A stretch of 64,000 bases of DNA from Saxidomus purpurata (GCA_022818135.1 JAFMSR010000018.1:19582595-19646594); one strand, 5' to 3'. Counted from the stretch's first letter, positions 51,884 through 63,052 are shown. Translations and numbers: made by a program. The notes: generated by a model not told the origin, from the sequence alone.

Positions 51884-53304
51884 GTAGGTAACTCTGAATA
51901 GATTACAACACACCAATAACAGATTTTGAATTCAGCTATTATCTCCCTTAGAGCACTGCTTATATAACTGTAAATGTGCTTTTAAAACTAATTTACATAT
52001 ATGCCTCAATGCTTCCCCATATAATATTAATTTTGTTGATAATTTTAATATTTTAACCCAGTATATAAGCGATGTACTCATAGCTGCACAACAGTATTAT
52101 ATAACATGTGTTGGAACTTGTGTCTTAAAATAAAATACTAGCTTTGCACAATTTGTAGTCAGTTATTATTCGCTACATACAGTATATAGTCAATGGAATC
52201 TATAAGAATTTGCATTTAATGCACTGAACTATTGCTCCCAGTAAAATCAGCTGTCCTAAATAGATTAATTGCTTTTGTTCTGGTTACTTTAATGTGTGCA
52301 GTTGTAGTTAAAAAGATCCATTTGTACAACCCCTAAGCACTTATTTATAGTAGCATTAGGCAGGCACATGCTATAAAAAGTATTGTTGAACAGTCAAACC
52401 TGTGTTAGCAGCCACCTATGTGTTCACAACCAGCTGCCTGTACTGTCAAACCTCCCCAAATGACACGTCACTAGACCAACAGCCTCCGTATGAAGACACA
52501 CAATTACTTTCCCTTTGCATCAATAATATAAGGAATCTACTTCTCCAGAACAACACTTCTCTACAACAAACAGATAAAACATGTTCTCATGTGCGCTCCT
52601 GGGAGGTTGCACTGTATGACCAGATAGTAAAATATACTAACAACCTCACCTGCATTAAGTAGCCATGTTTCCTACACAGTTATTTTTTAAACCCTTCCCA
52701 GACTTGCTGTTTATAACAGATTTTACTGTATTATTTCTTGTACTAGTCACTTGTGTTGCATCAGGCAGAAAGGCATTCCTTCGATGTATGAGATGTGTCG
52801 AAAATAATTTAGTAATTAAGTTTTTTTGCAGTGAAACAGTTCCTAACAATCATGAGCCTGTTTTTTCAACTCCTAAAATGGATGTTTAGATCTTTCAGTG
52901 TAGACTGCCAGTTATGATTCATAGTGTAGATCATGATCACACTAATCATTGTAATTTATTCCAAAGGCAGATTTATTTGGCGCCAAAGGTATATGGTTGA
53001 AATATAAATGACATTCATGTAAATTATATTCTTTCATTTCCAAAAAAGAAAAAGAAAATCCCAGATAATTTGATTATGAATATGTAATTTGTGTAAATGC
53101 TTTACATCCAATCAATGTCTTCTTGCCTTATGTAAATTTGAAAAAGAAAAAAAGCTGTAACAGAATTTCTGAAAGAGTAAGAAGTCAAGTAATTGATATA
53201 CATATACTTCTTCTCTGTATATAACTGTGTGATGTGTGCCCTGTTTTGGCAGTGTATTAAGTCAGTCATTAGTAATTCTTCCCTTTTGCACACCTTCCAA
53301 TCAG
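51884..53304. other. Intron 7 (1.4 kb)
   Basis: GTAGGT to CACCTTCCAATCAG. Holds a possible MITE at 52391-52614. The 86-codon open frame inside that element and nearby short frames are not supported as genes. Confidence 0.65.
52391..52614. mobile_element. Possible MITE related to the CAGTCAAACCTGTG element
   Basis: Begins CAGTCAAACCTGTGTTAGCA, matching the start of the element at 44179 for 14 bp. The right end, GGGAGGTTGCACTG, is a weak inverted match (CAGTGCAACCTCCC). No clear TA or TTATA duplication on both sides. Confidence 0.5.
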
Positions 53305-53391
53305 CGAGTTCGCAAACGAAGGAGACATGATGTACCCACTCCCCCTTCAATAACACAAGGCTCACCAACCCTTAGTAAAATTGTTGAGATG
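53305..53391 (+). CDS. NaCP60E-like: Sodium channel exon 8: I-II linker, basic segment
   Basis: 87 nt, 29 codons, phase 0 on both sides. Acceptor TTCCAATCAG|CGA after a pyrimidine tract, donor ATG|GTAATC. Encodes RVRKRRRHDVPTPPSITQGS, then PTLSKIVEM (residues 462-490 if all preceding exons are used). It starts with a strongly basic cluster, where Nav I-II linkers usually have charged cytoplasmic sequence, and has Ser/Thr-Pro sites. It adds the open frame without stop or shift and is coding-like, but identity rests on position and splice signals, not on a conserved motif. It could be an optional cassette. Confidence 0.72.
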
Positions 53392-54422
53392 GTAATCCAT
53401 AATTATAGAATAGAAGCATTTTCCACTTGCAAATAATTTTTAGTTGCCAAGTCACTTGCTTTAACACTACTGCACATACGTTATTCTTTCTCACTATTTT
53501 ATACTGAAAATGGTTAAGAAAAGTTTGAAATATTTTAACAAGATTTCTTCACTTTTCTAGAGTTTGAAGCTAAAATTTAACAATAAGTACTTGAACTTTT
53601 TCTTTTAAGATTTTCCAGTTGTCATGGTTGTAAACTGATTAAGTAACATAGTTTGTTTTAGCTTTGTTTTACTGTGCATTTTAACTTCTTATTAAAACAT
53701 TTAACGATACATCGTAATACAGTAAAGCTCCTGTAAAAAGACCACCTTTCGGACCAGCATACCGTGGTCTTAATATGGCAGTGGTCTTTTTATCATGCTC
53801 TTTTTATCGAGACCTTTTTACTATGAAATGGATCATTTGGTTTCTAAATGATGATGGACTTGATATCAAGTGGTCTTGATAGCGAAACTTAACTGTAGAA
53901 TTGTTTTTAAGTCATTTTAGACAAGTCCTAGAACTGAATTATAATTGTAACCAAGATTTTCTTGTATACTGTTTTCATACTTTGAAATATATACAAAATA
54001 TATAAGAACTTTTACTACACACAATATCACTTCAAACAGCATTTTCTTTTCGATGTACAATATTACATATAAACCTATTTTGTCATTACTACATAATATT
54101 TTGAAAGCACTTTTTTGTCATCAATTTAGGTATTTGTTTTGCACGTATTTACTCCTCACATGAAATTTTCGGTCTGCAGTATTCACAGTAACTATCAGTA
54201 ACTACTATCACTTTTATTGTGCTAACCCTTATAGTGCGAAATTTAGAAATTTCTAAATTTTATAAGTTCTTTTTTTTCTAAAAACTGTTAACATCAGCTA
54301 TCTAAAACATTAAAAATCATCATTTCGCAGGCTGGAAAAAATGTAGAGAAAATAATGCATTAGTTCCCATGATATCCGCATTTCTCATTTTGACTTTAAC
54401 ATATTTGGTGACGCTGTTTCAG
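53392..54422. other. Intron 8 (1.0 kb)
   Basis: GTAATC to ACGCTGTTTCAG. Contains a TA-flanked MITE at 53720-53895 and a short palindrome AATTTAGAAATTTCTAAATT near 54239. Confidence 0.6.
53720..53895. mobile_element. TA-flanked MITE, copy 1 (Tc1/mariner-like)
   Basis: Left end CAGTAAAGCTCCTGTAAAAA, then GACCACC; right end in reverse complement CAGTTAAGTTTCGCTATCAA, then GACCAC. Inverted ends of about 30 bp with TA on both sides (53718-53719, 53896-53897). Related copy at 63274-63422. Confidence 0.75.
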
Positions 54423-54470
54423 GGAAAACGGAAAATGACAATGTTTACACCTTATGCTGATGGTACCGAG
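54423..54470 (+). CDS. NaCP60E-like: Sodium channel exon 9: I-II linker small exon (48 nt)
   Basis: 16 codons, phase 0 both sides: GKRKMTMFTPYADGTE. Acceptor GACGCTGTTTCAG|GGA, donor GAG|GTAAAC. The FTPY motif echoes LVFTPY in exon 1. KRKMT is a plausible basophilic kinase site (inference). Coding composition is clear against its AT-rich surroundings, but no family motif confirms it. Inclusion or skipping keeps the frame. Confidence 0.66.
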
Positions 54471-55217
54471 GTAAACGTGATTCATATAGTTTAGTATAAA
54501 TGAGCCTTCAATAACACTGTCTGTGCAGTTGTTTCAGATCTTTGTATCTTCGTTTCAGCTCAACTATTCGACTGAAGCTACCCACTAAGAAATAGAGCAA
54601 TGGTTTAACACGAATCTGTTATATCTTACCGGTACAAAAGATTTTCAAAATTTTCAGTTAGTGGCAATATATAGTTCTGAAATACTTGGTTTCACGAATA
54701 TAAATTGAATAAAAAACAGGAAACTGAAGTATTTAAGCAGATTAACTTTTAAAACAAACATTTTTGGATCTAATTCTGAAATTATGTTGCCTTTCTGATC
54801 CCTGTTTGTTTATGGGTAGTTTCATATAAATATATAAACTAGCTCGCAATGAAATGTTTTGAAATACTTCTTGTAACATCAGGGCTTTTTTTCCCATTTT
54901 TGAGCAAGAGAAGTTTCCATGCACCCTTTCTACACATTTTTTCTTCAAAGCCGTGCAGTTTCTACCTAAAGACTTTCATTTCCCTAAGCCCTCCACTAAT
55001 AACATCTTTTATAAATAATACATAATTTTTGTACTAATAACGATAATGATTTTATTTAGCAAGAAAGTGCAAATGAGATGATACAAATCTTCCTTGCGGA
55101 TCTCGGAATGTAAAAAAAAGCCCTGAATATTATTACATTACTGTACATGAGACAGATGATTTTACAGGAGGTTTGTTTTTTCTATAAGTTATCTTGCCAT
55201 TTGACTGTGTTTTCAAG
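54471..55217. other. Intron 9 (0.75 kb)
   Basis: GTAAAC to TGACTGTGTTTTCAAG. No other feature recognised. Confidence 0.5.
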
Positions 55218-55235
55218 GAGCCAGTTGGAACGCTG
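55218..55235 (+). CDS. NaCP60E-like: Candidate microexon 10 (18 nt), I-II linker
   Basis: Six codons, EPVGTL, phase 0 both sides. Acceptor GTGTTTTCAAG|GAG and a strong donor CTG|GTAAGG. Supported only by the pairing of good splice signals in the required phase and by being locally GC-richer; a chance match is possible. Confidence 0.5.
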
Positions 55236-58187
55236 GTAAGGGCAAAGCACTCATTTTTAAGGAAAGATTATCCAATATACAAATGTACATGATTCAAATG
55301 CACTGTACAGTTGGAAACAAAACACTCTAATATATGGTGGATACCTAATTAAATGGTTGAGGTCTCAAGCCCTGTCAACTGATTGAGAAACAGAGAATCT
55401 TTTTTTAAGCCAGTGTAAACTGTTGGTTTACTGTTCCAGCCGTCTGCTGTGGACAGCACTCACAGATAGAAGGTCAAGGTCAAGCTTCTTAACTGTCCAG
55501 ATTGCACGTAACAAAAATAGATAAATTGATCAGATTATCAAAGAATTGTTATTTATTATTGTATCACTTCAGATTTTTGAAATTTCTTGTCCTTAATCTC
55601 TGTCTCCATGAGGATGTTCACTGATTTATTGGTTTACTCTGGCCTTAATGTAGGGACCCAAGTACCCTTCCAGCACAGGGGTTTAGTGTTCACTTCCTTT
55701 CCTATCAGTCTGTATTGTCATATGAATAACTTTAATTCAACAACCTCATACGCTAACATGGACACTTACTACAGCTGTAAAGTCTAGGAAAATTTGAATT
55801 TATATTTTGATTTTCATTGACTGCTTTTGATTTTAAAACGGCTCAAATTTATAAAGCCAAAGAAGCTATTGCTGATAATAAATGGTTAACAATGCCCTTT
55901 TTCAGACTGTAAGAAATAAAGAATTTGTTTAAATGCAGTGAAAATCAAGGAATCATATTTTATCTTTCGTTGTTTGTTAATCGTATGAAATATGCTGTTA
56001 GACATGTAAAAATCGTTTAATATTTAACATTTCATCAACTAACAAAGAGAAAAGGCCCATGGTTGTTCAGGCTTGTTTACATTCAGATATTGTATTCTGT
56101 CACATAGAATGAACATATATACATTGCTTTCTGCTTCATGAGCAAAAATTGTCAGATGGAAGTCACATGGTATACAGCACTGTTTAAACTTTACATGAAG
56201 TGCACTTTTCGTGCACTAACTGTACACATAGTGTACAAAAGGACATAGCACCATGTGAATATCAGGGTGCACTAAGTTTGCACTACATTCTAGCAAATGA
56301 AGAATTTATTTAAAAAGATGCTCCTTAAAGATTCATTTACAAATGCAAACATCAGAAACTTTTACTGCTTTTTCACTGTGTTCAATTTTAATCTTTAATG
56401 CTTCAAGTATTTTTGCATTTTTTCTCTGGAATATTATACCCATTCTTTATCATTATAAACATATGGTGTGTTTAAGCATTTACAGCACTTCAGGCACATT
56501 CTTCCATGTCTTGCTTTTCATGTTTGTACATCACATATCACTTTTTCTATATATTTTATGATATGCCATGCCAGATAGTTTTCCAGCTTCAGTCAGCATT
56601 ATATATTTTCCCCTGTGGGGTTTTACTGATCTTTATAGGTTGTTAATGTATAATTTCTGACTATATACTGTTTATTTATTCTAACAACATTTTTTTCGTT
56701 CAGTAACTTATTCAGTTCACTCCTACTGTTTTTCCTGTAATATTTCTTTAAACACAATCAGATTTGTTTTCACTTTTCAAAGAAATTCCTTTCAATTTTT
56801 AAATTGAAACAAATGTCAACATTAACTTCTGTTGGTGTAAAGAGTGCAAAATTTGAGGTTAATTGCTATAAAGTAATTTTGGAAGCTGTACTTAATGACT
56901 TTAATAAAAAAAAAAAAAAAAAAAATTTTTTAACTACTTATTAACTAAAATGTATGTAACAGTTAGATAGATTAGTGCAATCATAATATTGGGCTATGAT
57001 TGTGTTCGTAGAATAATAAAGTTTGAAGAGGTAAAGCCAGTTAAGTGTTATGTTAAAGGACTACCAGTTAACAGTCTGTTTTACCTGGTAGCCGATACAT
57101 ATTGGGCCGTTTGACCAGGTAGCAGGCTCAATACCGGACTACGTATATGTCAAAATCCGGCAGGCATATTCTATTTTTAGTAGAGAGAAATTATACTCCA
57201 TTTTACATGCAAAAACCACAATGTACAAAGTTTGGCAAAGTGACAGGAAGAAAAAAAGCAAGATGTTTTTTCAGTGTTTGTGGGACTGCTATGAAACAAG
57301 CATGATTGATGCTGTCTGTATGACTGTTCATGCATTAACTATATGATTACACTACAGTAATTCATAGTGCTTCACCACATTGATGTGTTTATTTATGTTT
57401 ACATCTTGCTCATAAACAACTTACTGGCTGTACCTCTATACTAGTTAAGAACTAAGAAAATAACAATCTCCAAGTGTCTAGCTTTAGAAATAATATAAGT
57501 CTGTACAAACTAAGTGGAAATGTTGAATTGACATACGTCTTTTACATGTAGTTTTTTACATATATTAGATGAAATGGGGGGCTATATAGGAGCTGCACAT
57601 ATTTGCTAGTAAATATTTTGTTCCGGCACGCATAACTTTTAATGCTTTCAAAAGATTTTTTCAAATCATTAAGCACAAATATGTCAGCCGTGAGTAGACA
57701 ATGCATTGTTTGCCTGATTCATCCCCCTGAGTTCAAGATCAAGGTCACATTTAAAAGGTCAGGGTTGTTGGTTTATAGAGCATTAAACTTATAAATAATG
57801 ATGCAGAGATGTTCTTCATTAGAAGATAATTTGTCACATGTAAGACCATCCAACTTGGTCTCAGGTCAAGGTCATATTTAGAGGTCAAAGGTTTTTGCTG
57901 TACTACATCAGCTGCCTTTGTTTAGTAAAGTTATGTTGTGGAGAGTATTAATTTTATTGATAGATTAACCTATATTTATGTGAAAAAAACAGTGATCATA
58001 TGATATCATTATTTATGTACAAATGTATTTAGTAAGTCATTACTATCACAGCACTTACATACATAAATGTCACATTTATACTGCATCTGACACTCAGTTG
58101 TTCATTTTCCATGATTATTTTTCATTATTGCTATAAAATTCTGTTTTTAAAGAATGTAATTTTTTTTTAATTTAACTGTTTTAATAG
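55236..58187. other. Intron 10 (3.0 kb)
   Basis: GTAAGG to AACTGTTTTAATAG. Contains GTGCACT-rich short repeats near 56200-56285, a 20-A run at 56906-56925 and the AGGTCA repeat at 57720-57895. Could hide further microexons; none was convincing. Confidence 0.45.
57720..57895 (+). repeat. AGGTCA-type tandem repeat, about 127-bp period
   Basis: GATCAAGGTCACATTTAAAA, then GGTCAGGGTT (57738), recurs as AGGTCAAGGTCATATTTAGA, then GGTCAAAGGTT (57863). Same family as the segment at 39826-40060. Confidence 0.6.
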
Positions 58188-58208
58188 GAAATTGAGAAGG
58201 CTAAGTTG
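58188..58208 (+). CDS. NaCP60E-like: Candidate microexon 11 (21 nt), I-II linker
   Basis: Seven codons, EIEKAKL, phase 0 both sides. Acceptor TAACTGTTTTAATAG|GAA, donor TTG|GTAGGT. Charge pattern continues directly into the Glu/Lys-rich start of exon 12 (EKEKELK), which supports it. Evidence is otherwise splice signals and phase only. Confidence 0.55.
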
Positions 58209-59155
58209 GTAGGTTTTGATGTTTGTTTGTGTTTAAATATGTTATACTGGATTGTTATTCACTGCATTTTATTTTATATTTATTACATATTACATGTTAT
58301 TTCACTTCCACATTTTGATGTAATATTAAACTTATATCGAGATGATCCAGTTTGCATTAAGTTTCAGTAAGTTGAAATTGAAGAAAGAAATTTTCATTCA
58401 ATTTTTCTGGGATATCGTCATACGTATCATCATTCCCATAGTAATTAACAAAATGTTACAGACACTGTATTTTCCCGTAATGAAAACTTCTCTGTGTTAA
58501 ATTCACTTCGATTTTAATTAATTTTTCAATGTTTTAGTTCTCAGTTTTGTATAAATGCTATGTCAAAGTAACATGTTATTTGGATTTAGTAAATGTCAAT
58601 TGCTTTTCCTTTAATCATATTACATAATACATGTATATCATATCCTACATTTATATGTGACATTTTGAAATATGTATAGATATAGTATAATATGTAGCAG
58701 AAACTTACAAGATGGTTTCAAGAAATAATATATAACCCTCGTATAATGAATGGTTAACATAATTAGAAATACCTTATATAATTATAATGAGTAATCAATA
58801 TAAATTCCAAACTGTCTACCATAGTGTCCACCACTGTACTTACTGTATTTTAACACACATTTTTAACGTAAAATTTTAATCACAGAATTGAAAAACTATG
58901 GGAAAGTTTATTCAGAAACTCTTACCTAAAAATGTATGATACTAATGCTCCTTTGAAATATGAAAGCTGAAAAGGGACTTATTAATGAATAACATGAATA
59001 AGGACTTAAAGAAGGAAACAATAATGCCAAATAAGATGGTCCACTGTCTGTTGAATTATTTTATTACTAAGAAATTTGTGTATACCGGTAGGTTAAGCAC
59101 ATATCTATGACTTTCTGACTTTGAAATAAAGTTTCTATTTTCTTTTACACTTCAG
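58209..59155. other. Intron 11 (0.95 kb)
   Basis: GTAGGT to TCTTTTACACTTCAG. Nothing else recognised. Confidence 0.5.
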
Positions 59156-59246
59156 GAAAAAGAGAAAGAACTGAAAAGTAAGAACAAAAAGAAGAAAAAG
59201 AAGAAGGAGAAAGAGAAGAAAGATCCGTGGAAAGAACTTGCTGATG
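59156..59246 (+). CDS. NaCP60E-like: Sodium channel exon 12: lysine-rich I-II linker segment
   Basis: 91 nt, phase 0 in, phase 1 out. Acceptor TTTTACACTTCAG|GAA, donor GATG|GTTTGT. Encodes EKEKELKSKNKKKKKKKEKE, then KKDPWKELAD: 17 lysines in 30 residues, then a WKELAD tail. A poly-basic run next to the membrane-proximal linker could bind acidic lipid or proteins (inference). The phase 1 end is satisfied by both the microexon at 59757 and exon 14 at 62706, which supports the assignment. Confidence 0.75.
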
Positions 59247-59756
59247 GTTTGTATAGACATTGAAGTCTTTTATCTTTATACTTTTATCTTATTGTCTGTG
59301 ATTGTTTCTGAAATGTTACTGGCTTTTTAAAAGGGATCCATTGGATGAAATTTTCTAAATTTTGAGTTTTCCAATATATACATATTTAGCTTAACCCTTT
59401 AGCTGATGGAAATATAAATATTGATGGTAGTTTTGGAATGCAAAAGATCACAAAAAGTGATCTATGGAATCCTAATAATGATGAGGTTTTTCAATGACAT
59501 CAATTTGTTGTGACATCATCAGCAAAGCACCCTAGTGCAAAAACTAAAAGGGGAAATGAAAACAGTCTACTTTTACCAACTTTGTCCTAAAGAATCTGGA
59601 CTATGGGTGATACAAACCATACTTCTGTCTTCTTGAACAGTTTGTCTACGTGTTCTTGTCTAGATGTTTATAACTACATGTATTGTATTGTTATTAGACT
59701 GTGTACCATATTTTGACATTTTTATACTGTTTTGCTTCCATTTATGCCTATCCCAG
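59247..59756. other. Intron 12 (0.5 kb)
   Basis: GTTTGT to ATGCCTATCCCAG. Nothing else recognised. Confidence 0.5.
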
Positions 59757-59777
59757 GAAAGCAGAACTCGTGTATAG
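59757..59777 (+). CDS. NaCP60E-like: Candidate cassette microexon 13 (21 nt)
   Basis: Phase 1 in and phase 1 out. Spliced between exons 12 and 14 it turns LAD-E-TVQ into LAD-GKQNSCI-E-TVQ, keeping the frame. Acceptor TGCCTATCCCAG|GA, donor ATAG|GTAAAT. The phase requirement matches exactly, but the exon is too short to prove from sequence. Confidence 0.5.
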   Translation, partial: ESRTRV

Positions 59778-61208
59778 GTAAATGTAAAAACATCTTATTT
59801 TGTTTCAATTGTCAAGTGGATTTAGACTGATCAATTTGATCTCATTTGATTCAAAGAAGAAGGGCTTTATTATGTCTTTTATTTATAATACCTAACGTTA
59901 CAAAACCAGCCAATTTTCAAGCACAAGGAGTCAAATTGATCAGTTCAAATCTATCAGTTATGAGTTATAAGTTACCACACAGGATTATGGTTCATAGTGA
60001 AACAAAATAATCAAAACCTGAAAAATTTCCACTAATAATTTTATAATATTTCCTTTCCAGTAACAAGTTTCCATTTAAATGGCCCAAGTTGAATATTTTT
60101 CTAATACCTTGAAAACATACCTCTTAATTAGTTACATGAACAATGCATTTAGAATAAGAGCATTGTTTAAACAGTGTTATTTTATATCTGTTCATTTTAA
60201 ACTGCTAAACATAAATATAAAGCAAAGACATTTCTTCTTCCTTCATTAAATTTTAGATACAATTAAATTGATACAAGTTTTAGCTACCTTTTACTCAATA
60301 TGAAAAAGAGAAACCCAAACTGTGCTATAATACTCAATAAAGCATAACAGTGAAAATTCCCCTGCTTTATAGTTCAGTATTAGTAAATGGATTGTGACTT
60401 ACATATTCTCCTTGGATTTTACCATTGGATTCCAATACAGCTTTCAAGTGTAGTTACAGCCCACTTGACCTTGTTGATTCATACAATGAACCATGAGCCT
60501 TCACATTCTCTTTTTAAAACAGCTGGTTTGACCACTTAGTAAAGCAGCATTACAATGCTTTCTCTTGCTTATTTTTTATTACCGTATTTAGAAATTTTTA
60601 AGCAAACAGTCATCAGATAAATTGTGTGGGTATTAGAAAATGAATTCTTCATTGAAATTATTCAGTTTTGCACAGTCATAGATATGACATATCAGCAGCA
60701 GGTTTCTTCAGTACCTTCAGTGCTTTGATTTTTAAGTTTTTAGCAATTCAACACATTTGCACAGCATTTAACAGAGTGTTTGTTAACAAGCCCAGCAGTT
60801 GAAATTCTTTGCATTTTGCTAAGTTTTCCAATTTTTAAGAGAGAGAGCTGGTGAATTTCATCACCATAAGCGATAACTACAATCATGTACCTCTTAATAT
60901 TTGAGAATATCTTCAAATTTCTTAAATTATGTCTCACATTTTTTCATAAGAAAAAGCTCTTAAGCATTGAGTCAGAGCTTAACAGACCTGCTTTACATTA
61001 CAGAAAGCTCTCATGATTTAAGGTTCAGCTAAATTTAAATTTCTTTACATGATTTAGAGCTCTATTTAGGAACAAAATAAAAAGCTTGCATTTTGCTCCC
61101 TTTTATACAGGATAATAAGCTTGTAGGCTTTCACCAGCTTTTCAGTAGCATTGTTCAATATATAAATTGAAAGAAAATGAATACTGGTGGTGAATTGTAA
61201 AGAATCAT

Positions 61209-62265
61209 TATACCCCCGAAACGAAATTTTGGGGGGGTATATAGGAGTCACCCGGTGGTTGGTCGGTTGGTCGGTCAGGCGGTCTGTTGCATTTTCCTTG
61301 TCCAGAGCATAACTTAAAAACTACTAGTTGGAATTCAATACAACTTCATACAATTGTCCAGCATACTGAAAGGAAGTGCAGTGCACAAGAACCATAACTC
61401 CATCTTGACTCATTACAGAGTTATTGCCCTTTGTTACTTTTCCTTGTCCGGAGCATAACTTGAAAACTACTGGTTGGAATTCAAAACAACTTCATACAAT
61501 GATCAAGCACAATAAGAGGAAGTGCAGTGCACAAGAACCATAACTCTATCTATAGTAATTAAAGAGTTATTGCCCTTTGTTACATTTCCTTGTCTGGAGC
61601 ATAACTTGAAAACTACCTGTTGGAATTCAATACAACTTCATACAATGGTCAAGTACATTGAGAGGAAGTGCAGTGCACAGGAACCATAACTCTTTCTTGA
61701 CTCATTACAGAGTTATTGCCCTTTGTTACTTTTCCTTGTCCGAAACATTACTTGAAAACGACCAGTTGGAATTCAATACAACTTCATAAAATGGTCTAGC
61801 ACAATGAAAGGAAGTGCAGTGTACAAGAACCATAACTCTATCTTGAGTAGTTACAGAGTTATTGCCCTTTTGTTACTTTTTCCTTGTCTGGAGCATAACT
61901 TGAAAACTACTGGTTGGATTCAATACACTTCAACAATGGTCAAGTACATTGAGAGGAAATGCAGTGCCGGAACCATAACTCTTTCTTGACTCATTACAGA
62001 GTTTTGCCCTTTGTTACTTTTCCTTGTCCGGAGCATTACTAGAAGACTACCAGTTGGAATTCATACAACTTCATACAATGGTCTAGCACAATGAGAGGAA
62101 GTGCAGTGTACAGAACCATAACTCTATCTTGCTAATTACAGAGTTTTGCCAAGAACAATATCTCTTTTTTTTTTTTTTTGCAAGGTATTCTGTTACGATG
62201 AACTTACTCAGTTTATAAAGCAGTCTTTCCGGGGCATTAATCACATTTAGTGATAGCTCTAGTTT
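61209..62265 (+). mobile_element. Helentron-like element with 146-bp core tandem repeats
   Basis: The left end TACCCCCGAAACGAAATTTT, then GGGGGGGTATA, is a hairpin followed by GGTTGGTCGGTTGGTCGGTC. The core has about six units with landmark TCCTTGTC.GGAGCAT at 61295, 61441, 61587, 61733, 61881 and 62021 (146, 146, 146, 148, 140 bp). The right end GGGGCATTAATCACATTTAG, then TGATAGCTCTAGTTT, has a short hairpin. A T run at about 62164-62181 interrupts the last part. The 61-codon open frame inside is repeat-derived. Confidence 0.85.
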
Positions 62266-62457
62266 CTTTTCATTTTAATGAATTAAAAGCTGTCCTTTAA
62301 TGTTTTGTAGTGTTCATGAATTGTTGGACAGATTTTATACTATGAATGACAGATATTTCAGACGTTTTTAGACAAGTGTGTCAATAAGCATGTTTAAAGT
62401 AGGTAAATCCCACTATTCAAACTCTCATTTTGCTGAAACTTGCTCTACCTTTCCCAG

Positions 62458-62540
62458 TTATGAAATGGAATATTCCAAAGAGAGAGCACACCCGTTTCAA
62501 GAAAGCTCCTGATCTGATTGAGAAGTTATATTTAGATTAG
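62458..62540 (+). other. Possible alternative exon ending in a stop
   Basis: TCTACCTTTCCCAG|TT is a good acceptor, and in the phase required after exon 12 or 13 it opens VMKWNIPKREHTRFKKAPDL, then IEKLYLD, and a TAG at 62538-62540. It would give a linker-truncated protein, or act as a poison exon if spliced onward (a weak donor AAG|GTGAAA lies at 62602). No AATAAA signal follows closely. Chance is not excluded: 26 open codons are unremarkable. Confidence 0.25.
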
Positions 62541-62705
62541 GGTACCTCTATAAATATGGAAAAGCATTGTCAACAAGCCACTGTAGAAATTTTGCAAGTT
62601 CAAGGTGAAAAGTTTATAACCAGTGTACCATCTTAAATAAGTTGTTTTTTCCATAATTTAAAAATTACCATACATCATTGCATAGATTTGTTTCTATATT
62701 AACAG

Positions 62706-63052
62706 AGACTGTCCAAGCTGCAAAGGCTGCTGTCGAACTGGCGTATCCGCACCACCATGCCAAAATTCCAACCAGCTCAACGACCCGTCCTCTTACCAAT
62801 CCAAACTACCACCCGCCACACGACAAATCACGACCACACATCAAACGAAACCCTATGGTCAAAATGGCTAGTAAAGACAGTGGAACTGGAAATTCTGTGG
62901 AAAGTTCAAGGTCAAACGGTAGCAAGGACGGAGATTATCTTGTGACAGAAGATGGAAGTTTTGGCGGGAGCACTATTGATATCATCAAAAGGGATGGTCA
63001 GAAACTGCCGCCATTTAGAAAGCCGTTTGTGAAGCAGGCTAGCTCAGGCATG
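62706..63052 (+). CDS. NaCP60E-like: Sodium channel exon 14: large I-II linker exon
   Basis: 347 nt, phase 1 in (completes Glu), phase 0 out: 115 further codons. Acceptor TCTATATTAACAG|AG, donor ATG|GTAAGA. Starts ETVQAAKAAVELAYPHHHAK with a short helix-like, Ala-rich part, then a Pro/Thr/His-rich segment, a Ser/Gly-rich low-complexity region (SKDSGTGNSVESSRSNGSKD) and a conserved-looking end with GGSTIDIIKRDGQKLPPFRK. No transmembrane segment, as expected for a cytoplasmic linker. Several Ser sites beside basic residues (RKPFVKQASSG) fit kinase sites, by analogy with phospho-regulated I-II linkers of Nav channels (inference). The upstream ATG of the longer open frame lies in the intron and is not used. 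Confidence 0.82.

Larger units (their letters stand above)
59778..62705. other. Intron 13 (2.9 kb)
   Basis: GTAAAT to TTTCTATATTAACAG. Holds the array element at 61209-62265 and a possible alternative exon at 62458. Short open frames near 60740-61251 show no coding signature. Confidence 0.55.

Noticed and set aside
55906..55908. A 3-nt microexon between CCCTTTTTCAG and GTAAGA
   Set aside because: Splice-like signals abut almost directly; a 3-nt exon cannot be supported from sequence alone.
60058..60095. Acceptor CTTTCCAG at 60060 as an exon start
   Set aside because: In the required phase it reaches a stop after about ten codons and has no donor before it.
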